NCBI GenBank assembly: GCA_017311315.1
Contig: CM029660.1
Span: 29,707,410 to 29,771,409, forward strand
Length of the DNA: 64,000 nucleotides
Direction of reading: 5' to 3'
Source of the DNA: Dendrocalamus latiflorus
Taxonomy: Eukaryota; Streptophyta; Magnoliopsida; Poales; Poaceae
Positions 22,664-33,847 of this stretch are shown piece after piece. The notes beneath the pieces were generated by a model. That model saw nothing but the letters and a program-made list of their open reading frames with translations. It had not been told where the DNA came from and did no database searches. Position numbers and translations under genes: made by a program. The stretch's first letter is position 1, and every line of letters starts with the position of its first letter.

Positions 22664-25600
22664 ATGGAGGCGGGCGCGGGCCTTGCGATGCAGTCCCGGG
22701 CGGTTGGGATTGGAGCCGGGCCCGGCGGGCGCCGGAACGGGGTGCTCGCCGGGGAGAAGCGGGCGCGGGCGGGGAGCTTGCGTATCGGAGGCCCGGGCGG
22801 AGCGGCGGCTCAGGCGGTAGCCGTGCGGGCTCGCGGGGCCAAGCCCGTCGCCCCGCTCTGCTGCCTCAAGGCATCCAAAGGTGATCTTTCTATGGTCTTT
22901 TCGATCGGTCGACTTGATGAGACTTTAGGGATCGGGTGGATGCTAGTATGATTCTGTTCGGGGTTAAGTTTTGTGCTATTTTGGAGGACGACAAGTATAG
23001 GTCTGTGATTTGGTTTGCATGGATCTCTCTGGTGCTTGGTGTGGATCCGTTGATTGTGGCAGCAAATTTTGGCTGGTTTCGTGGGCAAAGATGGTTGTTT
23101 TGTTGTTGATTTGGAGTAATCGTGGTAATTTGTGGGTTGAAAACGGCCCTTGCTTCAGGGTAGGTGATGGTTTGGTCAATTAGGCAACTGGGGGAGGAAT
23201 AGAAAAGAGTTCTTTTTTTTTGTTTGGTGGTGTATCGGTACACAGAGATGGTAGTCTTGCGTTTGAACGCATGGAATTTTAAATTAGGTGCGACGGAGGT
23301 TGTTGAATTGGTTGGAGTTATTGGAAGGAGGAAGATATTGAATTATGGAAGTGCGTGACATTACGCTGTATTGATGCTGTCTAATATATTTTACATTGAA
23401 GTGTGAACTTATTTAGGGGCTGTTTGGTTGGCAGCTACAGTTTACCACGTCTAAGGTTAGGCAAGTTTGACCAACTTTGGGAACTGTTTGGTTGCAGCCA
23501 CAGTTGTGGCAAGATTCCTTTCTAGCAAACTGGGTCCCACGCGTCAATGACTCAAAAAAAGTGTGGCAAGATTCCCTTAGGCTTGCTAAGGTGTGGCAAA
23601 GAATTTGAGTATCTCAACTTAGGCAAGTGTGGCAATTTTTGTTGGCAAAGTGTGGCTAGCAACCAAACAGAGTCTTAATTAGGAACATTTATATACTACA
23701 CTTACAAATTAGCTAAGCTGCTCGTTGTTGTCAGTTCATTGGAACATATATGTTATAAGGGCATCTGTAGTGTATGAAAATAGAGGATCTTAAGTCACCT
23801 TAAGGTCAACCTTATACATTACAAGGGTGACCTTAAGCAGGTTATAAGCAAAAAAGGCTGGTCCTCAAGCTAAAGACCTGACCACAAACATTAAAATACA
23901 ATTTTTATTTATCTGCCAAGTGGGACCATCTTAAGGTCCCTTGGGTTATATACACTATAGAGTCAACCTTAAGGTTTAGATGGGACCCACCTTAAGGTCT
24001 CTTGAGTTATATACACTACAGATGCCCTAACACTCACCAGACTATGCGGAGTTGAATTATATATGTGCATCTTAATTTTGCACTAATTGTGCTGTCTTGC
24101 ACGACCTAGTCCTCAATTTCTGGGTGGTTACTTGACGAGATGTACAAATTGATTAGTTTAATTGACTTTCTTTGTGATTCTGTCTAATACAGGTCATGAC
24201 AGCTTGCATAACTCAGTTGACGAAGCCCTCTTGTTAAAGGTAAATTAACTTGTGCTGAATTCCTAATATGAATAAGTCCAAATGCGGTTTGCCTGTTGTC
24301 TGGCATCGTTTTGACATACTCTTGTAATTGCAGAGGAAATCAGAAGAAGTTCTGTTCTACTTGAATGGGAGGTGTATTTACCTAGTTGGTTAGTTCTGAT
24401 ACCTGTCTATTAACTGTTACCAAAGAGAAGAGGCCGAATTATATATAGATTTGTTGTCTTTGCCTCTGAAATTAATAAGGGTAGGTTCATACTGCAGGAA
24501 TGATGGGCTCTGGCAAGAGTACAGTGGGAAAGATCTTAGCCGAAGTTTTGGGTTATTCATTCTTTGATAGTGATAAGCTGGTCGAACAAGCAGTTGGCAT
24601 GCCTTCCGTTGCCCAAATATTTAAGGTTCATAGTGAAGCATTTTTCAGAGATAATGAGGTAATGTTTGTTGAGTTCCGTTTGCACTGTTGAAAACTTTGT
24701 TTTTCAGAGATTTGATGTCTTTGGAGTAATCAGATCTTAAAGACTTATGGACTAACAATTTATTGTTTCTCTGCCTTGTTGTCTTACAGAGCAGTGTCTT
24801 GAGGGATTTATCCTCAATGCAACGATTAGTCGTTGCAACTGGAGGTGGTGCTGTTATTCGGCCAATTAACTGGTATTGGAATTATTCTAATTTGCCCCAT
24901 CTCCATGTAATTTTGATCTTCCTGTTTTGTCCTTTGGATGCCATATAATTCTGATATCCGTCTTTTTTATTTTCAGGAAACATATGAAGAAAGGTCTATC
25001 TGTCTGGCTGGATGTGCCTTTGGATGCCCTTGCCAGGCGTATTGCTCAAGTGGGGACTGCCTCTCGTCCTCTTCTAAATCACCCATCTGGCGATCCATAC
25101 ACAGCGGTAGCTACTCTGTATCCTTGAAACTAAGTTCTTTGAACATGCATAAGACAGATCCTGTCACTCTGACAGACTTTGCAACTGTAAGATTAATAGT
25201 TATATTGTGCAAACACTAAAAAGCTTCAAGATGAATTGCAGTAAAGATCCATGTAGTTTTTTGAACCTCTCTGTATCTTCATTTACTTTATTCATTTTGT
25301 CTTTTTTTGTATGTTTGCACTAGTTAAAATGCATGACCTAGCTGAATTGTTTGTGCCTCAGGCTTTCACAAAACTCAGCATGCTTGCGGAGCAAAGAGGC
25401 AATATTTATGCGAATGCCGATGCGAGAGTTTCTTTGGAAGGTATGTTTCCTTAGGATGAATAGCATCTTCTTACCATGCCTTCATCTGGAGACTATGCCC
25501 CTAGCTTCATGATCAAAGATGGGTATCCAGTCTCGCTTGAGCAAAGTTTAAATGCCCAGCAGAGGATAACACAGTCTGCATTTATCTGTGCAGAGATTGC

Positions 25601-25869
25601 AGCTAAACAGGGTCACGATGATGTCTCTAAGCTAACGCCAACTGATATCGCTATTGAGGTATTGCATGTTTCAACTATTCATGTAGTGCATTTGACATTT
25701 CATACTTTCTCCGATGCATCCTCGAAACGAAATTTTCCTAACGTAACATTCTATTGCATTTCAGGCCCTACACAAGATTGAGAATTTCGTCACTGAGCAT
25801 TCCACGGTCAGCGGCCCAGTTGACGACTTACAAATTGATTCCCAGAGTCGAAGAATACAGTCCTTGTAG
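22664..25869 (+). CDS. shikimate kinase, plastid-type, 9 exons, 313 aa
   Basis: The enzyme phosphorylates the 3-hydroxyl of shikimate with ATP (EC 2.7.1.71), the fifth step of the plastid shikimate pathway to aromatic amino acids. Exons: 22664-22880, 24193-24239, 24334-24388, 24498-24658, 24790-24872, 24977-25106, 25362-25440, 25594-25658, 25765-25869; all introns GT-AG, frame intact. Residues 1 to about 75 are rich in Ala, Gly and Arg with almost no acid, as in a chloroplast transit peptide. The kinase domain has the P-loop GMMGSGKST (107-115), shikimate-binding Asp in FFDSD (130-132), Arg157 in FFRDNE, GGG (178-180) and the lid RPLL (218-221). The first in-frame ATG after a plausible TATA box was chosen. 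Intron 1 (1.3 kb) holds two MITEs. I recall three kinase genes in rice but cannot say which one this matches. Confidence 0.95.
23416..23674. mobile_element. MITE in shikimate kinase intron 1, TSD TTA
   Basis: The ends 'ggggctgtttggttggcagc' and '...gctagcaaccaaacagagtc' are imperfect inverted repeats. They are flanked by TTA at 23413-23415 and 23675-23677. Internal copies of 'gtgtggcaa' in both orientations allow folding. No ORF is present. Confidence 0.7.
23759..24027. mobile_element. Tourist-like MITE in shikimate kinase intron 1, TSD TAA
   Basis: Terminal inverted repeats 'gggcatctgtagtgtat' and 'atacactacagatgccc' are exact 17-bp inversions of each other. They are flanked by TAA on both sides (23756-23758 and 24028-24030). 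The interior repeats 'cttaaggt'/'accttaag'. This is a clear PIF/Harbinger-type MITE. Confidence 0.92.
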
Positions 25870-26146
25870 AATGTTTGCCCCCTTTTTTGTTCCCTGTACC
25901 TGTAGTCCTGTAGTATGTACCGCTTAACCTTATTGATTTATTCTTTATATTGAATAGCGAGATAGGCCGAAGCATGCCTCCTTGTAAAAAAAGAGAGGTA
26001 ATAATCAATGGAGCAGATGTGTGGAGTTCCACAGTTGAGAAAGAGAGGGAAGTGCTTCAATGCTTTCCTTAATACTGATTTGCAAAATTTTTAAAGTATG
26101 ATGAAAGGTGGATAAATATTACTTACCTTTTTATGGATGTTGATAA
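25870..26146 (+). other. 3' flank of shikimate kinase
   Basis: AT-rich sequence with T-runs and a probable 3' UTR follows the TAG stop. No further gene is seen. Confidence 0.4.
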
Positions 26147-26316
26147 ACATCACCCGGATGTTTTCTTCCTAACTATCATCTAGATTTGTGACCATTAAAT
26201 TAGAGATCCAACGGCTATAAATTCTCCCCTCCCCTCCAAAAAAATCTCCCCCTGCTCTAAAAAAAATCTTCCCTCTCTAAAAAAAAAGAGAAAACATCCA
26301 GGTGATTGCTAGACAC
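26147..26316. repeat. small foldback repeat
   Basis: 'aaacatcacccggatgtttt' on the left is an approximate inversion of 'aaaacatccaggtgatt' on the right. The pyrimidine-rich centre includes 'ccaacggctataaattctcc'. The structure is MITE-like; ends and TSD are not resolved. Its centre ('agagatccaacgg') recalls the nested MITE at 33294-33485. Confidence 0.4.
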
Positions 26317-27364
26317 ACTCCTTTTTTATGTACTTTGAAATTAGTGCTACTCTTGTTAGAGTGGAAAGAATAAAAAACACTACTGTGAGAAAGATCATTG
26401 CAAGTACATATTCCATTTCAGTGGTTCTTTTTAGCTGCATGTATTTCTTGGTTTCTCTCTCTCTTTTTCTAAAGACAACTAATTACAAACAGGTACTAAT
26501 ATCTAGATACAACTACAAGAAAAACAAGAGCTTGTCTTTTTAGAGAGAGAGAGAGCAACATACCTGGTGCAAAAGAGGCACTGGGAATCCTGCAAACAAC
26601 CCCCACAGTGGTCGTCCTCTCAAGCCCCAGCCCAACCATCCCCCGTAGAACTCCTCACTCCCCAAATCGAACTGGCGACAGGGTTAGGGCTTGGCCCACC
26701 GCTGCAGCACCGCTGGCCCTACCCTCACCTACCGCAACGCTGCCTCGCCTCCCACGGCCGGCTCCCCTCCAGCGTCGCATCCCGTTGCATTACACCTCAG
26801 CCAAATAGCAATTAGCAAATTCTCACTACAAATTCTCATCCAAGAGCAAACTTTCCAAGAGCAAATCCTCGGGAAAGAGCAAAATTACAAAAAAAAATGT
26901 CTAAGGCTAAATCTAGCAGTACACAATGAGGGGTGCAACTAGAACGAAAATAACCGGAGCTTACCACTTCACTATACATATAACAGTTCATATAATTTTC
27001 AACCAATATTGTATTAAATAGTAATATGTCCGGAACTAGAAGGAACTTCCTAGCGTCGATCCATTTCTAACTTTTGCTACCAGAATATGACAATCAAAAT
27101 TGACAACGATAGTCAGATGAATTACTCCATTTTCCGCAAGGCCTATTCTGTACTAATTGCTTAGTTTATTCATACAAACTAAGTAAATGGTCAGGGGCTA
27201 TGATAGAGTTATTAATATAACTTCGATTCTAAGTCGTACTTTTGATTTCTTTCATTTCTTTATTGTCTTACGAGTACTGACTACTCAATAAGATAATTTG
27301 CAAGAAAGGAAGATTTAAAGTTTCATTAATAAAAGACTTCTCTTTACAAATTTCCTATTACAAA
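26317..27364. other. intergenic, no gene recognised
   Basis: AT-rich sequence with a GC-rich patch at about 26570-26800. That patch carries only short unsupported ORFs. Confidence 0.4.
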
Positions 27365-29175
27365 CTACTCTGATAAAGGAGATCCGAGCCACATCTCCTC
27401 CGCGACCTTCCGGCTAATTGGCTTTATTTCTTCGGTCAAGCAGGCTACTTCAAAGCAGTTGAAGTCATGCTCAATTGGTCGAAAACTGAGGCTTTGGTCA
27501 CATGCCTTGAGTTTTACCAAGGCATAATTTACTGTACTTTTAATCGCCTCTCGAATAGAGTCAGCCTGGTTGGTCTTCAGAGTGGCTATAAGCTTCTCTA
27601 AATCTCTGACTTGTTATCCAATTGCACTCGCTTGAGTAGTCACGGTGTCCTCGGACAGAGTGATCTTCTCGGCACCAAGCCCACCGAGTAAGTTATTTAG
27701 AAGTGAAACGTTGTTTCGAAGAATGATCTTCATCGACTTTGTCTCCTCCTAGCTACGAGTCAAGGCTTCTACGAGTCACTTTATTTTGACTACAGCCTCT
27801 ACAAGTAGAGTAAACCTAGTCAGACAATTACTTCCCAAAGGACTAGTTAGCAGAACTGGTTGAAGGTAAAGACGTCCTTACCTGCTAGTCGAGACTTAAG
27901 CTTCTCAACTTCATCTTTATGCTGCTTTTACAGTGACTTGATATTCTGGTCTTTTTCCCTGCCGATGCGAGTAAGATCAGTGATCACTTTGACCTTTTCT
28001 TCGACCTCAGTGTGGAGTTTATTTATTTCGATCTCTTTATCTATCAAAAGAAAACAGTTAGGGAAAGATAAAAAAGACATTCAAATAAATAGTCTTAAGT
28101 TCAAAACTTACTATTTATTTTGCCTTGCAACTCGTTAGTTGCAGAATTGACTTTTAGAAGCCTTATTCTTAAGTCGACATTTTCCTTCTTTAGCTTTTGT
28201 GTCTCGACCTTCTCGCTGTCGAGTGTGTCAACCAAGGATTTTTCATCACTCTTGGACCTGTAAAGGTTAAAGATAGACATGAAAGATTGGACGAGTGGTC
28301 GAAATAGAAATTGACTACATATGCCAGTAGCTAATCATTTCTCCACCTTCTTGCAAAGTTTAGTATTTTGCTATCTTAGGAGCGTAAGTTGTCTATGGTA
28401 CGCAACCACATTAACCATGTCTTCTAGAGCTCTCTGAGCAGAGAAAGGCAATGAGAGGCTAGAAAAATTAATTGTGAATGATTAGGCATTAGATGTTTAC
28501 GTTCATGTTTGTACGAGCAAACTTGACGAGTACACGATGGGAATCTTCAAGTTGATTGAGCTCGTCAACCTTGTTCCACCACATCTTCTCAAGGCGTTCA
28601 TCATAAAAAAACATTCCTCTTGTTGGAAATATCCTTAGGGTGAGGAACTCAGTTTTGAGATCAACCCGAAGAAGATCCCACTACAAAAGCACGATTAAAA
28701 AACTTAAAGAAGAAGTTGGGTTGCTCTTCTTCTTCTTTAGCTTAACCTTCTTGGAGATGAGGAACCTCCTTGATGATTTCCTCTTCGGCGCAACGGTCAA
28801 AAGGATTCTCCACTTCTCAACCAGGTACTTCTACCCTTTTTACAAGAAACCTGATGGAAGGCCCATAGGGTGTAATTAAAAATATAAGAAATAAGATATT
28901 TATGTACAAGAAGAAAAAAGAGAATGTACAACCCACACAAGTACTTCTACCCTATCTTCAACTACCTTTGCTTCTACTTTTTCGACCACCTTGGTGGACA
29001 TAATTGCTTTAGCTCCTACAGCTGCTTCTGTCATCGCTATAGTGGTCGATTCTTCGACCTTCTTCTCTGCCATCTCTTCAACTGAGGGAAGAGTGGCAAA
29101 TGGCTTCTTGATAGAAGCATCCTTAAAAGATAGAGGAGCGGAGCTAAAATCACAAGACGAGAAGTGAATTAGCAT
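27365..29175 (-). pseudogene. decayed retroelement-type ORF with coiled-coil character
   Basis: On the minus strand, open segments interrupted by stops and frame changes encode Lys/Glu-rich, heptad-like sequence. The last segment reads VRDLEKLIATLKTNQADSI and later RPIEHDFNCFEVACL before a stop at 27365-27367. An in-frame TAA near 27617 interrupts it. Upstream, 28900-29175 encodes an acidic Val/Glu/Lys-rich stretch (VEEMAEKKVEESTTI). This resembles the accessory coiled-coil ORFs of grass Gypsy-type elements such as the one at 46135-49158, but LTRs were not found. It may be an old relative. Confidence 0.45.
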
Positions 29176-29493
29176 TTAAGAAGACAAAAGGGTAAAAAGT
29201 TACTCTCATCATCTTATTTACACTAGTAAGCGTGCACATGGAATCCACGTCAAAAGCATTGAAGATCAAATTTTATTTTATTCTGGAATTTGCATGACAT
29301 GAATAATCTTAAGCACACACTAAATGTACAACAAAAAAAATAGGAAAAATCACAAACTGAAGTGGTATAGTACCTAAGAAAGTTAAGCAGAGTCATCGAA
29401 TTCGGGATGGAGAAGTTGCATGACAGAAACAACAAAATTGAAGAAACATAATCTTAAAAGTATGGACTACTAAATACTAAAATAATTATGTAC

Positions 29494-29735
29494 CTGCTTC
29501 CTAATAAATGGAGTCAAAAATTCAAATAGTGCAGAAGCCCAAGGTGAAAGATGTGAAGAGATGTTCTCAACGGAAACACCTTTATCATGTAGCCCATGGA
29601 TTTCCTAGAAGAATTAGCTCAGTTCAGTAAAGCTTTGAATGGAAAACATGAGTCCCTTAGGTACTGATACTGACCTGAAGCAAAGCATATAGTTCAGGAA
29701 TACTCTCAACAAGGCCCTCAAGAGTCAAGAATTAG
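29494..29735 (-). pseudogene. fragment of an unidentified host gene, two exons
   Basis: Two minus-strand segments with consensus splice edges read as one conserved-looking peptide. An upstream segment ends at 29675 with VESIPELYALLQ followed by GT. A second segment, 29604-29494, is bounded by AG and GT and reads EIHGLHDKGV and later SPWASALFEFLTPFIRKQ. I do not recognise the family. Flanking exons are missing, so this is a captured or residual fragment. It lies about 60 bp from the DUF547 fragment on the opposite strand. Confidence 0.45.
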
Positions 29736-30275
29736 AACAACACCATGATATTTATCTGCACAAGATAATATGACCATCAGGTGGCCCTTCCATAACCTGA
29801 ACCTCTTGTTCACTTTGCTTTGGTATGTGGCACAAAATCTGGACCTGCACTTAGGTGTTAGTTAGTTGCCAGGAAATGTCGACGAAGAATTGATGGAAGC
29901 TGCACGTGATACCCTAAAGATTGGAGGACTGATTGTTGATCATGAAGAAAAGGCTGCATCTGTAAGCAAGATTTTGCAATGGTAAGATTATTACTATTCT
30001 TGCTTTACCATAGGACCTTGGGAGTTGTAATGCTCTCGCTTAGTGTACCATACCAGAATTTGTTGTATCAAAATGACCATGCATTTATCAGTTCTTCTCT
30101 TGGAGCATCTAGCACAATGGCATGTTCAATTATATTGGTAACCATGTTCAATCATATCCAACATAAGCAATAATGATGTTAGGTAAGTTAGGTTTTTTTT
30201 GGTCCTTTTAGTTGGAGAGGAAATGTATATAAAACCCGCCCTATCTGAGACAAATTGTTAACCCTGCATGACAGT

Positions 30276-31151
30276 CAGGGGCGTAGCCACCGAAGGAGCT
30301 TAGTGAGGCTTGAGCCTCATCTCCCCCGGTGGCAACTTTATATATAGTAAAAATAGAGAGAGAAAGAGAGATTAACAAATTCAAAGAGAAGCTAGCTCTC
30401 TTTGATGGAAAGGTTAACAACAAGCATGAACTTAAAGAAGACAACGAGAAGGAGGAGGAGAAGTGAAAATCATAAAATTAAAGAAGAGTTAATCAATCAA
30501 TCAAAGAAAGAAAGAAAGTGAAATAATATATGTATATCATAAAATTAAAGAGGAGGAGGAGGAGTAATGAAAATCATAAAATTAAAGAAGAAATAATCGA
30601 TCAAAGAAAAAAAAGAAGAAAGAAAATGAAATATATATGAATCTTCTTGAGTCCGGGAATGATGGTGGAGAGCTTGATGAATCTCTGGTTGATCTTCTCC
30701 CTCCGCCGCCACTCCGCGATGATGTGGTCCTGCACGTGCCCCAAAGGCACCGCCACCACTGAGCCCCCCGCCGTGAAAATGATAAGAATATTGGATAGAG
30801 TGTGGAAAAAGATGCCACCTTTTGTTTCTATTGTCTCGTGATTCAAATTAGCTTAATTCTGGTATGTTTTATGATCTAAATTTTCATTGTTATTCATAAT
30901 TTTTATTATATCACTAATTTCGATATGTTTTATACATATGTGACTTATCGCTACTCCGCACTCATTGTGCTTTCTATTATCGAGGTACCTACTTTCTATT
31001 TCTCTATTTTTCGTTGTTTGTCTCTATCCAATTTATAATTTCTATATGAATTTGAAATTTTATAAGAGTAAAAGACTAATTTTGTATCAACTTAGTTTAG
31101 ACCTATAAATAGTTCAGCCCACCTTTAATTTCATTTCTGGCTTCGCCACTG
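30276..31151. mobile_element. non-autonomous hAT element carrying a bHLH gene fragment, 8-bp TSD
   Basis: Perfect 8-bp direct repeats 'atgacagt' flank it at 30268-30275 and 31152-31159. The left end 'caggggcgtagcca' and the right end read in reverse, 'cagtggcgaagcca', are terminal inverted repeats with the CA(G/T)-type start common in hAT elements. It encodes no transposase. Its middle contains an exon-like fragment of a bHLH transcription factor gene on the minus strand. It sits in the intron of the DUF547 pseudogene. Confidence 0.85.
30647..30799 (-). pseudogene. bHLH transcription factor fragment captured by a hAT element
   Basis: The minus-strand frame reads VPLGHVQDHIIAEWRRREKI, then NQRFIKLSTIIPGLKK. 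This is the basic region and helix 1 of a plant bHLH protein of the bHLH18/19/25 type. The basic region normally has HIIAERRRREK; here one Arg is Trp. Loop and helix 2 are absent and the flanks are not coding, so this is a fragment, not a gene. Confidence 0.8.
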
Positions 31152-31967
31152 ATGACAGTGGCATAGTTCTCCACTAGTGCCTGCTTGCTTGAATCTGCTC
31201 TTGGTATAAAGTTGGATACAAATATATGCTGAGAAATGTTCCAAAAGGCAGTCACCCAACTTTTAGTTCTTGAAGATACATGATAGCATGAGCACTTATT
31301 TGGCCTTATAAACGGATTGCACATTTCTGAATGATAGAATGTGCATAATGCTGTTAGTTACTTCTACTTTGCATGTAATTTCAAAAGAATACAAAAGGGT
31401 ATTGATAATTATTACAAAGAAATATGGATGTTTGTGTTTCGGCTTATTAAAAGTTAAAAGTAATGGAAGAGAATAACTGAAAATATTATATATTTTTAAC
31501 TTAGACTGTTTGATCCAATAATGAAGGAGTTATTTGGGGCGCTTTTTAGGATGTACTGACAAGAAATACAAGTGGAACTTTGCAAGGCCCAACAAATTAA
31601 GGGGATATGGTTTAATGAGTTCACTGATCATCTGATATCCACTGTTTAATCTATTTAAGATAATAATAATAACATGCATACCCATCCATTTTATTACGTG
31701 ACAGATGATGATAAATTTGATACACAATTGGACAATTAGTGAACTCTTACCTGATATGCACTTGCATGAAATTATGCCAGTAGAATTGAAATGAAATAAA
31801 TAACTATCAGTTTATAATGGGGATCTTATTATAACACCGACAATGTTTTGATAATAAGTTTCTCAGCACAAATCCATGTTCGTGATGATTTTCAGGTATA
31901 GCACGGATTCTGGTAAGAACGAGACGGAAGTGCTGAAGCATGCTGCAAATTATCTGGAGACTGCAGA

Positions 31968-32168
31968 GTCGGAGCAACTCTTGGAACTGCTTGCGAACAC
32001 TCAATTAAAAGTCTTGTACCAACCCTATGACTGGAGCTTAAACATTTAGATGCGATTTTTTATACAGGTCGGAGCAACTCTTGGAACTGCTTGCGAACAC
32101 TCAATTGAAAGTCTTGTACCAACCCTATGACTGGAGCTTAAACATTTAGATGCAATTTTTTTATACAG
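31968..32168 (+). repeat. 100-bp tandem duplication of the DUF547 terminal exon
   Basis: The sequence starting 'gtcggagcaactcttgg' at 31968 recurs at 32068. Both copies include the last coding residues, the TAG stop and 'ttatacag'. They differ at only a few positions (for example cgattttt versus caattttttt). The second copy lies downstream of the first stop and is untranslated. Confidence 0.92.
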
Positions 32169-32169
32169 A

Positions 32170-33110
32170 TGTTTTTGCTATACTTGAAGACCTGTTCGTG
32201 GAAGGACGTAACTTTTGTACCCCGAGATTTTTTTTCAGAGCCGGGTGCACCTCTGAATGTTGTGTTGCAGGAAATTGGATGGCTACCAATGAACTGTGTT
32301 CCGTTTATTTGTGATGAGCGCATTTCATTTTGTTGATGTTGGATGCTGTGTGGGGTTTTTTGGGCTGCGACTTATAAGTTTATAGTTTTTTTTTGTCTTA
32401 GTAGAAGTATATATGCGAACGAATCGAATGTCAATAATGTATTTTAAAAAGACTATTCCGATAAATTATTTTGAAAAAGTAGTGAAGAAATCGTTGTTTA
32501 TTTGAGAGAAGCTTTGTTGTCTTCGCTATTGCTGCTGGCCAGCTACTTATACAGTTTTATTCGTCTGCAGACGTTAGCCTGTGGATGTCGTTCATTTGAC
32601 TATGAGCGTCTTTCATTTTTGTTGATGTTGTCCTCGCTATTGCTGCTAGCCTGGTACTCGTTGCCTGTGGATCAGCTGATGCTAGCCTGTTGATGGTCTT
32701 TGCTACTGCCGCTATTCGGTAACTGTTACACTCTCTTTGTACGCGTGAATGTATCATATGCCTCTGGAGAAGCATGCAGGTTTACTTGTAGAGCTACGCC
32801 CATGCTTGATGAATAAACATTTGTGATAGTGGGATTCATCAATCCAAGAGTCTTTTAGACGACGTTTTGCATCAAACGCTCCGTGCCTCGGCGTCCGCAC
32901 GATGGACGGTGGCGAGTGCCGTGGGCGAGATCGGCGGTTGGAACATGGTTGCCATGCACGTTCGACAGCGTTAGATCACCCGTTCCACGGAGTCTTGAGT
33001 CTAGTCGGCCAAATGCCCGGACACGTTGAGATTAGCATCGGAGAGAGAACCGGTGGGACACGACATCCCGGGCGCTGAACTGCGAGTTGGTCGGGTGCGC
33101 CGTCGAGAGC
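32170..33110. other. intergenic, no gene recognised
   Basis: AT-rich sequence with reiterated phrases ('tcgctattgctgct', 'gttagcctgtggat') at about 32520-32700 and a GC-rich patch from 32880. No supported coding region. Confidence 0.4.
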
Positions 33111-33118
33111 ACCAGGAG

Positions 33119-33839
33119 TAGGGTGGCAATTGCTCCCACGTCGCCGGGGCTCCACGGGAAATTTTCCCATCGGAGGCGGGAACACTCTCCTCCCGCTGCG
33201 TAACGGGGATGGGCCCGCTAGGTTAGCGGGACGGAGGCGTCCTCCCTCGCTAGTCTTATGGTGACCTAGTAAAAAATAAAATATATTTTTAAGGGAGTGT
33301 CTATACAATATTCGACTATTTTAATCAGATTTTGAACTGTTAGATGGAGATCCAACACTCTAGATCATTTTTTTGGAGAGGGTCATTTTTTTGGAGGGGG
33401 CTTGTATGGGTGGATCCGTTGGATGGAGATCTAACGTCTCAGATCAATCTGACTGTTTTTGTCAATGTTGTATAGCAATACTCTATTTTTAAATAATATA
33501 TTATAGTTTTTAAATATAGGAGATTATATTATTTTCTTATATATTTAGACTAAAACTTAAATCTATATGTTGAAATATATATTTTGAATCTATATTTTAT
33601 ACAAAGAAGTATGCCTAAATAAGTATAAATTAATAAGCAAAGTCGTATTATTATTTTTAAAAATATTTTTACATGTTTTTAACTCCCCCGTGGGGATCTC
33701 GTGGAGCTGGATCCCCGTGGAGACGGGGGAGGGGGCGTGTCCCCCGAGAAGGCTAACAGGGCTAGGGGTCAAGGCAGGCTGGTAGGGATCGAGGTGGGGA
33801 TTGGGGGCTCCCCCCTCTTCTGCCCCATTGCCACCCCAA
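33119..33839. mobile_element. non-autonomous hAT element, TSD accaggag
   Basis: Perfect 8-bp duplications 'accaggag' lie at 33111-33118 and 33840-33847. Ends 'tagggtggcaattg' and 'cattgccaccccaa' are inverted copies. GC-rich subterminal regions enclose an AT-rich centre with a nested MITE. No transposase is present. Confidence 0.88.
33294..33485. mobile_element. MITE nested in the hAT element
   Basis: The left end 'gagtgtctatacaata' matches the inversion of the right end 'tgttgtatagcaatactc'. Inverted similarity continues inward to 'gttagatggagatccaac' versus 'gttggatggagatctaac', giving arms of about 60 bp. The TSD is not resolved. Confidence 0.6.
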
Positions 33840-33847
33840 ACCAGGAG

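Larger units (their letters stand above)
29796..32049 (+). pseudogene. C-terminal fragment of a DUF547-domain gene
   Basis: Two exons encode the end of a DUF547 domain. Exon a (29796-29981) reads EPLVHFALVCGTKSGPALRC, then after a stop and a frame change PGNVDEELMEAARDTLKIGG, ending SKILQ plus a split Trp codon before GT. Exon b (31896-32049) continues YSTDSGKNETEVLKH... to VLYQPYDWSLNI and a stop. In the family, which I recall as plant proteins combining DEP, glutaredoxin and DUF547 domains, the function is unknown. The N-terminal exons are absent, exon a is frameshifted, and the intron contains a hAT element. It is therefore non-functional. Confidence 0.75.
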
